Positions 22,795 to 33,916 of a DNA stretch of 64,000 nt are shown in pieces. The number at the start of each line of letters is the position of its first letter. The first letter of the stretch is position 1. Source of the stretch: Liolophura sinensis (lineage: Eukaryota; Mollusca; Polyplacophora; Chitonida; Chitonidae); NCBI RefSeq assembly GCF_032854445.1, contig NC_088306.1, forward strand, positions 1,492,501-1,556,500, given 5' to 3'. Under the pieces are notes generated by a model. That model was not told the DNA's origin. It searched no databases and was given only the letters and a program-made list of their open reading frames with translations. A program made the translations under genes and the position numbers.

Positions 22795-24230
22795 TGATAT
22801 ATATTCAAATGCTTACCTTTTACATTGTGCTATGGCTAAATTCTCATATCAATTTTGTCAAAAAAAAACAAAAAACACACTCAATGAGGCACTGAGAAAA
22901 TGTGGATGGGATTACTGCGTCATGCTGATAGGAATGCGATTCTGATCATCCGCGATACAATATGCAATTCTTGTAAGAACACAAGGGCAAAGTAAAACGT
23001 GAAATCGTCTTTAATGAGATACTACACTTCAGTTAAGTTTATGTCAGCAAGTCTCCTATTTCCTATCCATTCTCCACTGAAGTACGTGGGAAGATCTACG
23101 AGCATCCTGCGGGTGGTTGTTGGCTTCTCCCGGATTCTTTCTTACGATCATAAACTTGTATACGGTCTTGAGTGCGGCTGAAAACACCCTTCAAGTAAAT
23201 AGTAAATAACAAAATATTGGCTTTTCAGCAGTAACTGATGGTCATTAGACAAAACCTCGCCAAAGGAAGGGCGGTTGCCCTGAATAAACGCCCCCATTGT
23301 TTGCGCCTGTCTATGAAATGCAGTATCCCTTAGTCTCAACTGCAACCCATTTACTTTGCTATACGGCGATGGCTCCTCGCGATTTCCCTATTAAGCTTGG
23401 TTTAAGAGTTTCCCAGTATACTTCACAAACACCAGAATAACCAACTGAAGGCTTTATACCACTCTCCGTCTTATACAGTTATACATGGTGTTATTAAGCC
23501 TCAAGCAATAGGTGTCGGATCTTACAATATAAAAAGGCTACAGCATAACACACGCCAGGCTTATCACAATTCAACAAGACCTTTAGAGGTAGCTTTTATA
23601 ATTCTGCCAGGAATGGAACTCATGAGAGAAGCATTTTAGTTTGAAAGCACCTGAGGGCCAGAACGGCTTTGCAATGAATGGCTGTTACTCTAGGCTTAGA
23701 GGCTACAAAGACATACAGAGCGTACATTGCTGTAAAAGCGTTATTGGATTAAACCAAGGATAGGACTGCAGACTTAAACCACGAGGTTAATTATCGACTG
23801 CGTATATATGGGTAACATTACATGCGCACGTTAGGATCCCCACCTCTTGTTGTAAATGTTTTAACTCTACAATCAAAATCTAAACGTGCGGACATTTCAA
23901 GGTTGCACTTCGATGCTCATCTAGTTTCATTATATAACTTATCATTTCCAGTTACACAGGGTAGTGTCCTTGTAGCAGACCAGTTGTAGCGCTGACACAA
24001 TTATAGCGCTGCCCCACTGGAAAAGAGAGGTTACAGACATGACACCACATCTGACACCACATCTGGTCTATCAATGTATACTGAGACATGGATGATCAGT
24101 TGTTGACCTATTCCGTACCATAAACACCAAGAATGCAAATATTAATGTCAAACACAGGATTCGCGATTGGCGTTTGAATTCGCTTACAGGCTGAACTGTC
24201 TAGCAACTCCAAAAGTAACTGAAGTAAAAT
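22795..24230. other. Unassigned non-coding stretch
   Basis: I see no recognisable gene or repeat family in this stretch apart from short AT-rich runs. Confidence 0.45.
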
Positions 24231-24234
24231 GGCA

Positions 24235-24345
24235 GGAGGCAGGTATTTCCTCTGGTTACGTGTGCCAGCTATCACACTGTCGTCGCTGCTGTATTATATT
24301 GTATGTCTGCACAAAGCAGCATCCTGCTGCTGGGCTAAGCATTAT
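24235..24345 (+). repeat. Repeat R2, short copy
   Basis: GGTTACGTGTGCCAGCTATC, CACTGTCGTCGCTGCTG and GCATCCTGCTGCTGGGCTAA represent the 3' part of R2 with an internal deletion. Confidence 0.75.
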
Positions 24346-25249
24346 TTTGAATTATTGTTACGTCTTTGTATATTAAATGTGATGATAGCATAGCGTTCTG
24401 AGTAATTCTAGACCAGTGACGTTTAATAAACAGCAACTACTGCTGGCTACTGTCGTGAACAGACCAACATAGACAACCCCAGACAGCAAATAAGCAAAAT
24501 GAGCATCCGTAGATAAATATTTGAGGCATGGAACTGAGTAAGAAATCAGTGTGTGTTGGGACAACTTACCTTGGCAGTTTCTGTGGTAAATATATACAAT
24601 GTTCTCACTACATATCATTTCCATGACGCCACTGCGGATTTTCAATCAAGGGGAAGGCAAAGCAGCGAGCTGAAATCACGAGAATTAGGTTTATGCAAGA
24701 AAGAAGTCATTAAGATTAGGAAGTAATTCCAAATCACGTAAGATTTGACCCAAGATCAGGAGTTTTCATTCCCCGGGCTAGGGTCTGCATATTCATCGTG
24801 CTAAATTAGATCGCCACATTGGATATATGAACTGGTGCAATCAAATCGCATCTGAGACACATACTTTATTATCTAACATGGAACAAGATTTGAATACTAG
24901 TGTCACTCATTCCAACATCACTGAAAAACAGTTGACTCTTGGCATGATTCCATGCTATTTTCGTGTTCTATATACTTTCCTAGTTCTTTGGAGGTTTAAG
25001 TTGTACGTCGTTTTGGTCTTACGATCATGGACCTGGACCGGTCCATATTGGTCTACTGGCATACAAATGTCTATTTTGATGCATACACTCCGATTTAGAG
25101 ACGGATCGGATAGTTATGTATTGGAGCAACGACGAGGAACAACTGACTCTTGAAAAGAATCGACAAAGCCCGGAACGCCGCGTCAGTTCTTTTTCAAGAA
25201 TCAACTCCTCCGAGTTGTTTCTCCTAATTAAAAATGTAATGTAACAACT

Positions 25250-25363
25250 ATCCCACCATAATGCTGTCCGCCGTCGTATAAGTGAAATATTCCGCATTGG
25301 TGAGAGGCTCCCGGGTTATTACGTTGCGCTAGCGCGCTAACCAACTGAGCCACGGAGGCCCCC
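25250..25363. mobile_element. Chimeric SINE1: sense 3' piece joined to antisense tRNA head
   Basis: 25250-25292 reads CCCACCATAATGCTGTCCGC and GTCGTATAAGTGAAATATTC in sense orientation. At 25293 it switches to GCATTGGTGAGAGGCTCC and GCGCTAACCAACTGAGCCAC, the antisense tRNA-like head. The A-box is visible as TGGCTCAGTTGG on the minus strand. Confidence 0.85.
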
Positions 25364-25500
25364 CTCCAACATTGGAAACTGTTGAGTTGAGGGAGCTGGC
25401 AGCCACCAAAGAATTAAATCAGCGACCTACGTGACCTGGCTTAAGACTGTGGTACATAATTCTTATGGAATGCTATTGAAAACAATAACAAATGACGATC
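25364..25500 (+). repeat. Dispersed repeat R6, copy 1
   Basis: CCAACATTGGAAACTGTTGA, TAAATCAGCGACCTACGTGA and GGAATGCTATTGAAAACA match 38735-38870. In both places a SINE1 head lies immediately upstream. Confidence 0.8.
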
Positions 25501-26639
25501 TCGGCAACAATAATAAATAATAAACAGCTCATCCTGTAAAATTAACGAGGAATGTAGAGGAATTATCGTAATAGGGGTTGTATCAGATGTTATTAACACG
25601 ACTTTCTATCTTGTTCTGGAAGTTCCTATAACATATACATGCAGGATGATGTACATTAGGAATTTCTTCCTGAAACGTTTTTCCAAGGGATTTAACAAGA
25701 ATTACTGAAATTTACAAGAACATGAGTGACAGACGCTTTCCAGTTGGCTTCTTCAAAGGACCGCTTCTGTTCCAGTAAAGTTTCATGAGGATTCGGGAGT
25801 GTAAGGCAGGGATTTGGCCTTATAATGTTCGCGGTAAGCCGCTCTCGATTGTGTTACACCAGAAAACAGTTCTTAGCTCACTACTTTGTATGATCGGCTC
25901 GCTTTGCTTGAGAACTAACCCATGTTAGATACCCACAAAGGCAAATGTAACAAACTATGAAAATGGCAGATGTAATTGTTACACAGCTTTCAGAAATACA
26001 ATCTCTAATTCAACATGATAAATAAAATGCCCTTGCCCCTTTCCGCTGATTCCGCTGAATCAAACACAATCATGAAGCAGAGCGCCAGAGATTATTTGGA
26101 ATATGCAGATAACAGTGAGATATTTGGCGATTAAGAACAACTAGACTCTCAAGAACCCTAAAGGACACCTGAAACTGGCCACTTCTTTGGCTCCTGGTGA
26201 TAGATTTTCTTCACTTAGCATAGGAAATGGTAAAACTATAGAAAGAGGCTAGAAAGATAAAATAACCTGTATGCGTGAAGGCCAGCTAAAAATATTCGAA
26301 GAAATGCAAATATGGTTTCCTCGCCTTCGGGCGTAAGCATCATGGATAGAACAAATGTTACAGAGCACGAACAAATCAGAGGTTGGTCTGTCACAAGTTT
26401 AAAGATTTGCTTTTAAATTTCTTATTGTATTATTAGTGTTGTTGTTTAAAGTGACCAAGCGGTCATCGCCAGCGGGACAGAAGTTCAGTTCGATTTACTG
26501 CACTTTTATTTTTTTAGCAAAGACAGTGCCTAATATTGATTCGTATAATGTGTTGATGTTTTGGGAGTTTTCTTCAGACATCGTGTAGAAGATAGCCTAT
26601 CTTGTATTCACTATTGTCATACACAACTCTCAGTATTTA

Positions 26640-26755
26640 TGTATTTTATTGGTGTTTTACGCCGTACTCAAAAAATATTCAAAAATATTTCAATTATAAT
26701 ACGGCGATCAGCTTTATGGTGGGAGGAAACCGGGCATTCGCATACCAGCCGTCAA
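26640..26755 (-). mobile_element. SINE1 3' fragment
   Basis: ATTGGTGTTTTACGCCGTAC, a duplicated AAAAATATTCAAAAATATTTC, TACGGCGATCAGC and TTTATGGTGGGAGGAAACCG identify an antisense SINE1 piece truncated in the GC-rich middle. Confidence 0.85.
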
Positions 26756-26999
26756 CCAATAAGGACGTTCCGGGTAAATAATTGCAAGGCCCATTTCCTC
26801 AATCAATATTTCATGATTTTCGTCAAGTCGATTTTCACTTGTAAGAAACACTTCTCTTCCGGTCCTTTGTTTAACACAGCAAGAGTGCTCTTGCTTACCA
26901 CCTAAATATCCTGTAGAACTCGCAATTTCTCCAACATACCGTTGGATATATATTTTTCCAGTATACCGTTTAGTGAATGGAAAGATGAGTTGTAGTGAG

Positions 27000-27257
27000 A
27001 ATCTCTGCATCTAGTTGTATTCATATGAGATTGGTATAGGTCGGCAAAAAGGGGTTACAATTTGTACCCATCGGAATACTTATACACAGTTGATACATGG
27101 TTTCCACAAATTTCACGTAGATGTTATTAATGAGAAATTCAAGCAATTCAATGAAAATGGAAACATCCCATGAATGGTAACATTTGTATGTAATGGAACT
27201 GAAGAAGGCTTTATTGCCTTTGATGTTAATGTACCGGTGACCAGTTTTATTAAACAC
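27000..27257 (-). pseudogene. Reverse transcriptase fragment, family unassigned
   Basis: Minus-strand LLEFLINNIYVKF and QLCISIPMGTNCNP resemble the palm region of a class of invertebrate RTs with the motif (G)IPMGTNCAPLLADLF. A frameshift follows, and PLFADLYQ is readable in the next frame. No catalytic aspartate pair is visible downstream. Neither neighbour supplies enough context to place the family. It could belong to a Penelope-like or other retroelement. Confidence 0.55.
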
Positions 27258-27289
27258 CCAAACAATTAGTGATGAAATGAACTCACAAT

Positions 27290-27395
27290 GAAGGCATTGT
27301 TTACAACCTGGAAGGCGACAAATACACTCTACAGGACCCGGTCGTCAAAACGTTTCATGTTACTTATTTAATACCGCTGTCCAGGGAATGCTGAG
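27290..27395 (+). pseudogene. Possible LTR-retroelement integrase C-terminal remnant
   Basis: The plus frame reads VYNLEGDKYTLQDPV and KTFHVTYLIPLSRE. The pattern Y-x-L-x-(N/D)-(L/P)-V followed by (F/V)HV-x-x-L-x-P is typical of the SH3-like C-terminal end of Ty3/Gypsy-type integrases. Only about 35 residues are visible, so this is a weak call. Confidence 0.35.
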
Positions 27396-27579
27396 GTTTC
27401 GGTGGAAATTACTGATTCATTAATGTCTCTAAGAGATTCTCCATTTGTGTCGTCTATTGAAAGGTTTAGTTCCGATTTTGTGGATATTTCTAATTCCTTA
27501 TGTGGCAGAAGCCTGGATTCAATCGCTCCACCACAACTCCTTCTACAGTAACTGTGATACAGTGAACCGAACACACCAC

Positions 27580-28810
27580 TGACCCTCGTCTCAAAGAACC
27601 CGACATTTCTCCAAAAGAAATCCCTCTAAACAGTTTTCATAGTTGGGCGATGCTAAGTAGTGAGATCTATTCATACACGTGTACCACGTGATTTGTGGGC
27701 CTGATCGAGGCTACGTCTATACGTGCTACTAACGGCCTGTTTCTTTCACTGACACCTTTGATCTATGGTTTCATACAAGCAATCAACAGTGCGACATTGT
27801 TCAACAGCAGAGGATCTCAAACGTTGGCCGTACCGGTACCCTGTTCACAAAAGATTCCATTTTCTGAAGTCAATAACGCTGAACATATACTCCTGGAGTC
27901 TCGCGTAAATTGACGATGCAATTAACATGTCACTGGGAAATTCGCTATTTCTGTCGTTCCTCGAAACCCTTGCTTCAAGTCTTCGGCCTTAACTGAAAAG
28001 CTTCATTACATCTTGTTATTCTGACATAGTCAACGAAGAAGAGAATACATCGTCCGGTTACCTTGCCTGCCATTTCTCGGAGATCCACAATTCAATTCTT
28101 ACATATAGTTTGAGAGTTCCTCAAATATTTCAACAAGGTTTTTAGGTCAAAAATTAATTTTGGTACCACGGTATGAAAGCCGTAGTAGGTCTCTTACCTC
28201 ATCAGCAATGTTCATCAACGTCGACTCCCTGCCGATAGTGCTACAAACAATATATCGTATACTTCACATGGCTGTGATATTCCCAGTTGATGTCAAAGCG
28301 CTATACGTCATCATGGAGGAAATGGAAGGGTAATATGATCTAACTTATCGATCTGGTAAAATAAAGTTTCATGTAATCCCCTGATATCGCCAGTTCTATA
28401 TTACACTGGTAATTACAATAGGAGAAAAAAATGAAGTGTCACGTGAAAACCACAGAAAACTTGATCGGGGAATAAACCGTTTGTTATTATAAAACATTAG
28501 GATTGTTTCGATGTTTTGTTTTGTTCTACAGAATTTCCAAAACGTTTGCTATGTAAGGTATGCTTTATGATAATGTATGATAATGTTCGGTGCCAATGAA
28601 ACAACACTGACATTTCATATCTGTATTCAAAACAAGAATACATACTCCTGACATTTCCTCATGTACTAAGTACGATTGTGCATGAGCAAGGTGTTCCATC
28701 ATTAAACACGGTTTTGGGATGGAAAAAATGACTTGTGACGATGCTGACATCAAAATAAGCTCAACAAGTCCATCTGACTGCTTTTAATTCACTAAAGGAA
28801 AATGAAAATA
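27580..28810. other. Unassigned non-coding stretch
   Basis: No recognised gene or repeat family is visible. Short open frames here have no recognisable motifs. Confidence 0.45.
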
Positions 28811-28814
28811 AATT

Positions 28815-28890
28815 AAGATGACTGACTGAATGAATGAATGATTGATTTATGGCTTAATATCACATCGGCAATATTTCAGCCAACAGGGTT
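28815..28890 (+). mobile_element. SINE tail-like fragment
   Basis: A (GAAT)n run is followed by TTTATGGCTTAATATCACAT and CGGCAATATTTCAGCC. This resembles the 3' end shared by gastropod/bivalve SINEs (GTTTAACGTCACATCGGCAATATTTCAGCC type). Confidence 0.5.
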
Positions 28891-29434
28891 TTCAGTGTTT
28901 TTCCGGTAACGCTTCATGTTTTTCATTCTTTCACGTTAAGTACACTTAAAGATTAAGATACACACAGCACCTAAAAGGTGTCTCCAATTAATGATACAAC
29001 CACTTACATTTACTTTTAAGACATTTACATTGAAGAACTTACATTTAAGTTTAATCCCATAGATCAGCCACAAATACATGTGTAACAAGTGACATTGCCC
29101 AGTAATGTGGACGGCTCCCCACCCACTGGGTTAACAAACCGAAGCGTGTCGGAGAATTGCAGATGCAGTCAATTAGCTGTACAAAGTGGGCGCGTATCGA
29201 TCTAGTCCTCGTAACTGGAATGATCTAAGAGCTTTGGAACATTCCAAAGCTGAATGGTCTAGACCCTATCAATCGTTAGAAACTGACCCTTGACCCCCAG
29301 ACGTGGCGGGTCCCAACTCTCCTCACGCTATATAGTGTCAGCAGGTTTATCGTGATACCCAGGAGGTGCGGTGTTTCCATGTTCATTCATTTTTAAAACA
29401 TTTTTTTTGTTAAAACAATCATTTGGAGTTGTCA

Positions 29435-29640
29435 TACATTTATGTATTTGAATGACATTTTACGGCGTGCTCGAAAATATTTCACTTGTACGACGGCGGC
29501 CAACATTGTGGTGGGAGGAACCGGGCAGAGCGGGGCTAAAACTACGGCCATCCGTTGCTTGCCGCCATACCTTTCCACGTACGGCAGGACGGAAAGGCAG
29601 CATGAGCTGGACTTAAACTCTCACGGACCGCGTGTTATTC
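29435..29640 (-). mobile_element. SINE1 copy
   Basis: TTTACGGCGTGCTCG, GACGGCGGCCAACATTGTGG, TTTCCACGTACGGCAGGA and CAGCATGAGCTGGACTTAAA are in antisense orientation. The head is lost. Confidence 0.88.
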
Positions 29641-29745
29641 GCGTGTTGAGAGGGGTGTATGAAGATTTAGACACTGGCTCCATTGTTTTCCGCGAATCGT
29701 TCACCCTGCGTACCAACCGATTTAGCAGCGGAATGTTCACGATCA

Positions 29746-29817
29746 CAGGTGTTCAAGTGACGTCAACCAGGTGTAACACGTCACTTAAACCTCAGGTTAA
29801 CGTCACTTGAACACCTG
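29746..29817. repeat. 23-bp inverted repeat (hairpin)
   Basis: Arms CAGGTGTTCAAGTGACGT (29746-) and ACGTCACTTGAACACCTG (-29817) pair over 23 bp with one mismatch around a 26-bp loop. The loop itself has a weak AGGT/ACCT pairing. Confidence 0.9.
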
Positions 29818-30019
29818 GTACATGCGACTTACACGCCTTTGGATTAAACAGAAATTGACACCTAATCCGATATTTCATGATAAAGTAAACATTGTTTATA
29901 CAATCAAGAATGTACGAGCTATCGTCCTGTCAGATCTATTAAATATAAATGGCAAAAATGAACCAGAAACAAACACGTTCAGGCAATTAATACTGTCTGC
30001 TGTGGAAATGTTTTAATCC

Positions 30020-31035
30020 TGTTTAAAAAAACATTGCATGATGTTCGATTTGTTTGTCTGTTACAGAAAAACTACATCAGCCAAAATAACACATAGTCAT
30101 CCGGTAACTGAGAAATCACAAAAGACAAATATATCAACATTTCGTTAAAATCATAAACTATATATCTTTAAGGTGTTGTAATGAAGAATTTAAACACGAC
30201 AACGACAAAGTTTGTCCCTTAGTGGTTGTCAGTTGAGTACAAATCAACCTACTCACTCCCAACAAAAAAAATAATTACACTAAAGTCCATTCCAAAGTAT
30301 AAGCTACTTTTTTTTCAAAGCACGAAATTTCAGACTTTTTATTATCAGTTTTAGACATAGACATTAAAAACGTTGTGTAACTCAGATTTCTTGTAATGGG
30401 CTTGTATACTTTAAAACAGAAATAATATTTGTTTTTTTTTAAGAGTTTCTTCAGATTTCGATTAATATGAATTTCCATTGCTGTTCTTCTTTTTTTTTAG
30501 TTCAGGTTGTTAATGCACACAAACTACAGACAGGTTCTCTTAATCACCTGGGTTGCTGTAAATAACGTCATTTTTCTCAGTAAGTCAGACATGTTACGTT
30601 TTGTGCATATAAAGGTCTTTTATAAGATTCAATTGGACTACTGCGATGGCCAGTTTGCTCTTTTATCAGTTGATCGCACAACCCTAAACGATGAAAAGCC
30701 ATTACAAATCAATACCCCCCCCCCCCGACACGATGTAAGCGAGTAGCCGTTGAGGCTCTAAGAGAATGGCCATATCGTGGTGTACAGTTTTATCTAAATT
30801 GCCGTGATCAACAGGTTGAGAGAAAAATCATTCATCACCCATCGGTTTACTAAGAGGTTGAATATAAAAAGCAACTGCATTTCTATTGACAGGTAGTTTA
30901 CTAAAGTATCATTCAGTTTTACCTGGATATTTCATGGGACCAGATGTCTTTTCGTAAGCCCTACAGGAATGTCGTTCGATATTTTCTATGACCAAGACCT
31001 ACCCTATAAGACCCATCTAGACAATCCGGTTGTCA
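30020..31035. other. Unassigned non-coding stretch
   Basis: No gene or known repeat is recognised. It contains long A and T runs and a C-rich run near 30715-30727. Confidence 0.45.
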
Positions 31036-31037
31036 AT

Positions 31038-31465
31038 TTCACATTCTGGTATTTTGTAAGCACGTGCAATCAGGACAGTGGAACTGCGTGTGACTCACAA
31101 AGAACAAACCAGTCCGAACTTCATCTATAACACATGTGGCTGAATTGTTAAGGTAAGAACCATCTATTTTTGTGATAATGTCGAGGCTGATGTGCACCAG
31201 ATTTGCCCTTGTCCATCTCTCATCCAAACATTTCCTTCGCCGGGGTTGATGTCCCAGAGTTTAAAATAATACAACAGGGTTTCACTGACAGTGCTTTCCC
31301 CTTTTGCGATTTCCCCTCCGGCGTCCGCGCACACTTCTGATGCCTTACATGACCGTATGCTCTCGGTTATATTGGCTGCCGTTGAAATCAAATATAGCAT
31401 TTCCCTTGTATGTACGTCCAGTTTTCCAGGCACCCCATCAGGTTTATATCGACTGCAGATTGAGT
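31038..31465 (-). CDS. Unrecognised open frame, possible exon
   Basis: A minus-strand frame opens after TCAATCTGCAG (an acceptable splice-acceptor end, about 31455). It runs about 130 codons to a TAG near 31039. It includes LDVHTREMLYLISTAANITE, SCKASEVCADAGGEIAKG and LLYYFKLWDINPGEGNVW. The sequence reads like protein and has two cysteines in SCKASEVC, but I do not recognise a family. It lies 0.9 kb downstream, on the same strand, of the lectin-like segment, so it could belong to the same locus. It could equally be chance. Confidence 0.25.
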
Positions 31466-31719
31466 AGCAGTGTGTATATTTTTAGGGATCATAACGCTCT
31501 TACGTCGATTGGCATTAGAGAGTGTCGTAGGTTTCGACTGGACTCCAAGGGTGAAAATGCTGATTGCGTTGTGTCACACAATCGGTCATTTACATATGTA
31601 CGAAGGATAATGGTAACGCTTACAGTACACAATCTTCCTCCAGTTTGCGGTGAAGTATGCGTTTCCGGCGACCATGGCGATGCGGCGTTTACTTCTCTCT
31701 GGCATAGGTTGTGACGTTT

Positions 31720-32340
31720 TGGGGTCTATTGGTAACGTGCGGTAAAAATGTTGTTGTCCTTGTCCTAGGCATGGAATCAGTCAGCCAACGACATGGGATT
31801 GCCCTCTGACCATCGGTACACACTGGGATGAAAACAGAAAATTAACAAGGCTAATAAAATCACCGTATAGATTTATTTAGGACAATTGACTGTTGTACCG
31901 GTTGATTTTTTGTTTAGAGCGTAATCAAAATGTAAGTTAGCCTTGTAGATCACGAATTGTTCAAAGGCTTTTGTAGTTTCAAAAGGAGATAATTTTCTGC
32001 GAAATAGACAATTTCAATCTATACACGTCAGGTAATTCTTGTTAAATAGCCTAAAAAAGAAACCCTTAAGCAATAGAACGGAAATCCTTACGTAGCGATC
32101 GTGGCAGGACATGAAGTTGTTGCCTATTACATTCATTCCTTGACAAATAACTTTGATGTTGATCTCTTAGTTGATTATTTGGTTTAGCTAGTGGTACATA
32201 AGTCATATAGTTATGCAAGGGTTTCAGTGTTTGAGTTCAAAATGAATGAAAGAATGAATGAAAGTGTGTGGAAAGTAAAATACAATACAGGCCACGGCAT
32301 GGTATACGTTAGTTATTTTAAAGAAAGTGAAACAGTGTCT
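31720..32340. other. Unassigned non-coding stretch
   Basis: Nothing recognisable is seen apart from a short (GAAT)n run at 32240-32265. Confidence 0.45.
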
Positions 32341-32343
32341 CAT

Positions 32344-33029
32344 TCATTCTTTTTTCCCCCCATTTTTTAGGAATATGAATATTATTTTTGTTGCCTTGAG
32401 AATATTGGCCTTCTTTATATCTGCCAAACCAATGTCAAGGAGCCCAAGTGGAGCTGTGAAAAAGTTTGAGAGCAAAGTCTGTTTGAGAAAGTCTAGATCT
32501 TTCTTGTTGGGGATGGACACTAGATGGCCCCTTTCTAAAGAATGCCGCCTCATTTCATGTGAACTGGGCCCAGATCCACTGCAAGCCGCGCTTAGTTCTT
32601 CTTGAGCTGGGTGAAAAACTGTTGGGGTCAAAGGGGTAATGTACTTCCTGGCATACCTTAGTTTGATATCTTTCGTTAAGCGGTTGCTAAGGTACATATA
32701 GCTATTGGGCAACATTGTGCAGTATCTGGTGAACCTGGCAATATTCATATCTATACACATAAAACACTCTATAATCTTGGTTTGCCCTATTATTTGTTCA
32801 AAACAGAGATAGCAACCGTTATCTGAATACGCGCCATTCATCACTAGGTATAATATATCGAGAGTCCAACAGAACGGTCGGTTATCAATGTCACGGATCT
32901 GCCATTCACAGGTGTCGCCTTCGTGAAAAATTGTTCCACATGGGTTAGGTGGCGTTATTGTCGGGTGTTGATGACACTTAAGCACCTCACCGCCAAGTTG
33001 AGAGCCAACGTCACCGACGTCAAGACGCA
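32344..33029 (-). CDS. Cysteine-rich segment plus C-type-lectin-like segment
   Basis: The frame is open for 228 codons with no ATG at its 5' end (it begins at GTG), so it is best read as exonic remains. It follows TAGCGTTTAG, a possible splice acceptor. The first 120 residues are rich in cysteine: NPCGTIFHEGDTCEWQIRD, DNGCYLCFE and IIECFMC. I do not recognise that part, although CGT..C.W.I is loosely reminiscent of a CUB N-terminus. The last 70 residues include SSHEMRRHSLERGHLVSIPN and LSNFFTAP-LGLLDIGLADIKK. These fit the alpha-2/loop region of C-type lectin domains (C..RGGHLVSI ... W.GL.D). The usual Cys before ERGGHL is Ser and the Trp of WIGL is Asp, so this copy may be decayed. A good acceptor (CCTTTGACCCCAACAG) ends at 32619, just upstream of the lectin-like part. 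Confidence 0.5.
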
Positions 33030-33916
33030 CTAAACGCTATGACCACGTCGCGTATTTCCTTCGTTATTTGAATTTGGTGAACTGTAACGTGACCACTGAT
33101 GGGAATATTTGCAGTATACAGTACGCTGTCATGTAGACCTTGACGATCATGAATTGAAGAGGAGGCTCTAAGTGTTTACTGGGGTCAACAAAAAGCAAAA
33201 AACAATCGTCGGGTCCGACAGATCTGTGAAATTCAGCAGGGTATTAAAAGAGGCATCAGTGGCTTCTGTTGGCATTGTACTGACGCGCTGGGCTGTGTAG
33301 GTTGTAGGCCACGGATCGATTTCAAAGACATGTTTTATTCTGCCTTGGCATTCCGTATAATCGTACATAGAGACGTAAATCATCGACGAACTGCTTACAA
33401 AGTTGTTAGATACAAGTCAAATAAAAGTTGTATGTCGTCTCGCATACATGACGCATCACATTTGATATCCAGTAAAACCACCACCATGAACAACAATTCC
33501 AGCGTGAGAGCTTATTTCGTTATTGGGCATGTGTTTGAATTTTTCCACTGCTTTTAATTGAAAAACAGTCGTTTTGCCGTGAGGAACTACCAGATCGAGA
33601 TATATACACCAGGGAAGAATTTTGCCACTTTGCAGAAACGTCTAATCACCAATATCTAGGTACTAAAAGATTAGGTCGTCTGTGAGGAAGAAGTTTCAGG
33701 TCAGGTTAAGGTGCTACAAAAATGACATTTCAATCAAGAGAACTTTAAAGACGACATGAAAGCAGTTTGTTGTTTTATTGACTGAAGAATTTGCGAGATC
33801 ATATAAGAAAATGTCAGGAGAACCGAGCGCTTTGAACAGGTCCCGGAGATCCTTTTAATGTCGTGGGAAAGTATCATCTCTCTCTTTACCATGGATTCTT
33901 CTGTACCCCTTCTCAG

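Noticed and set aside
29442-29810. 122-codon plus frame
   Set aside because: Most of it is antisense SINE1 sequence, followed by the hairpin at 29746-29817.
32619-32656. 38-bp intron between the cysteine-rich and lectin-like parts (GTATGC ... CAACAG)
   Set aside because: Both splice consensus ends are present, but 38 bp is too short for an intron and is not a multiple of three, so splicing would break the shared open frame.
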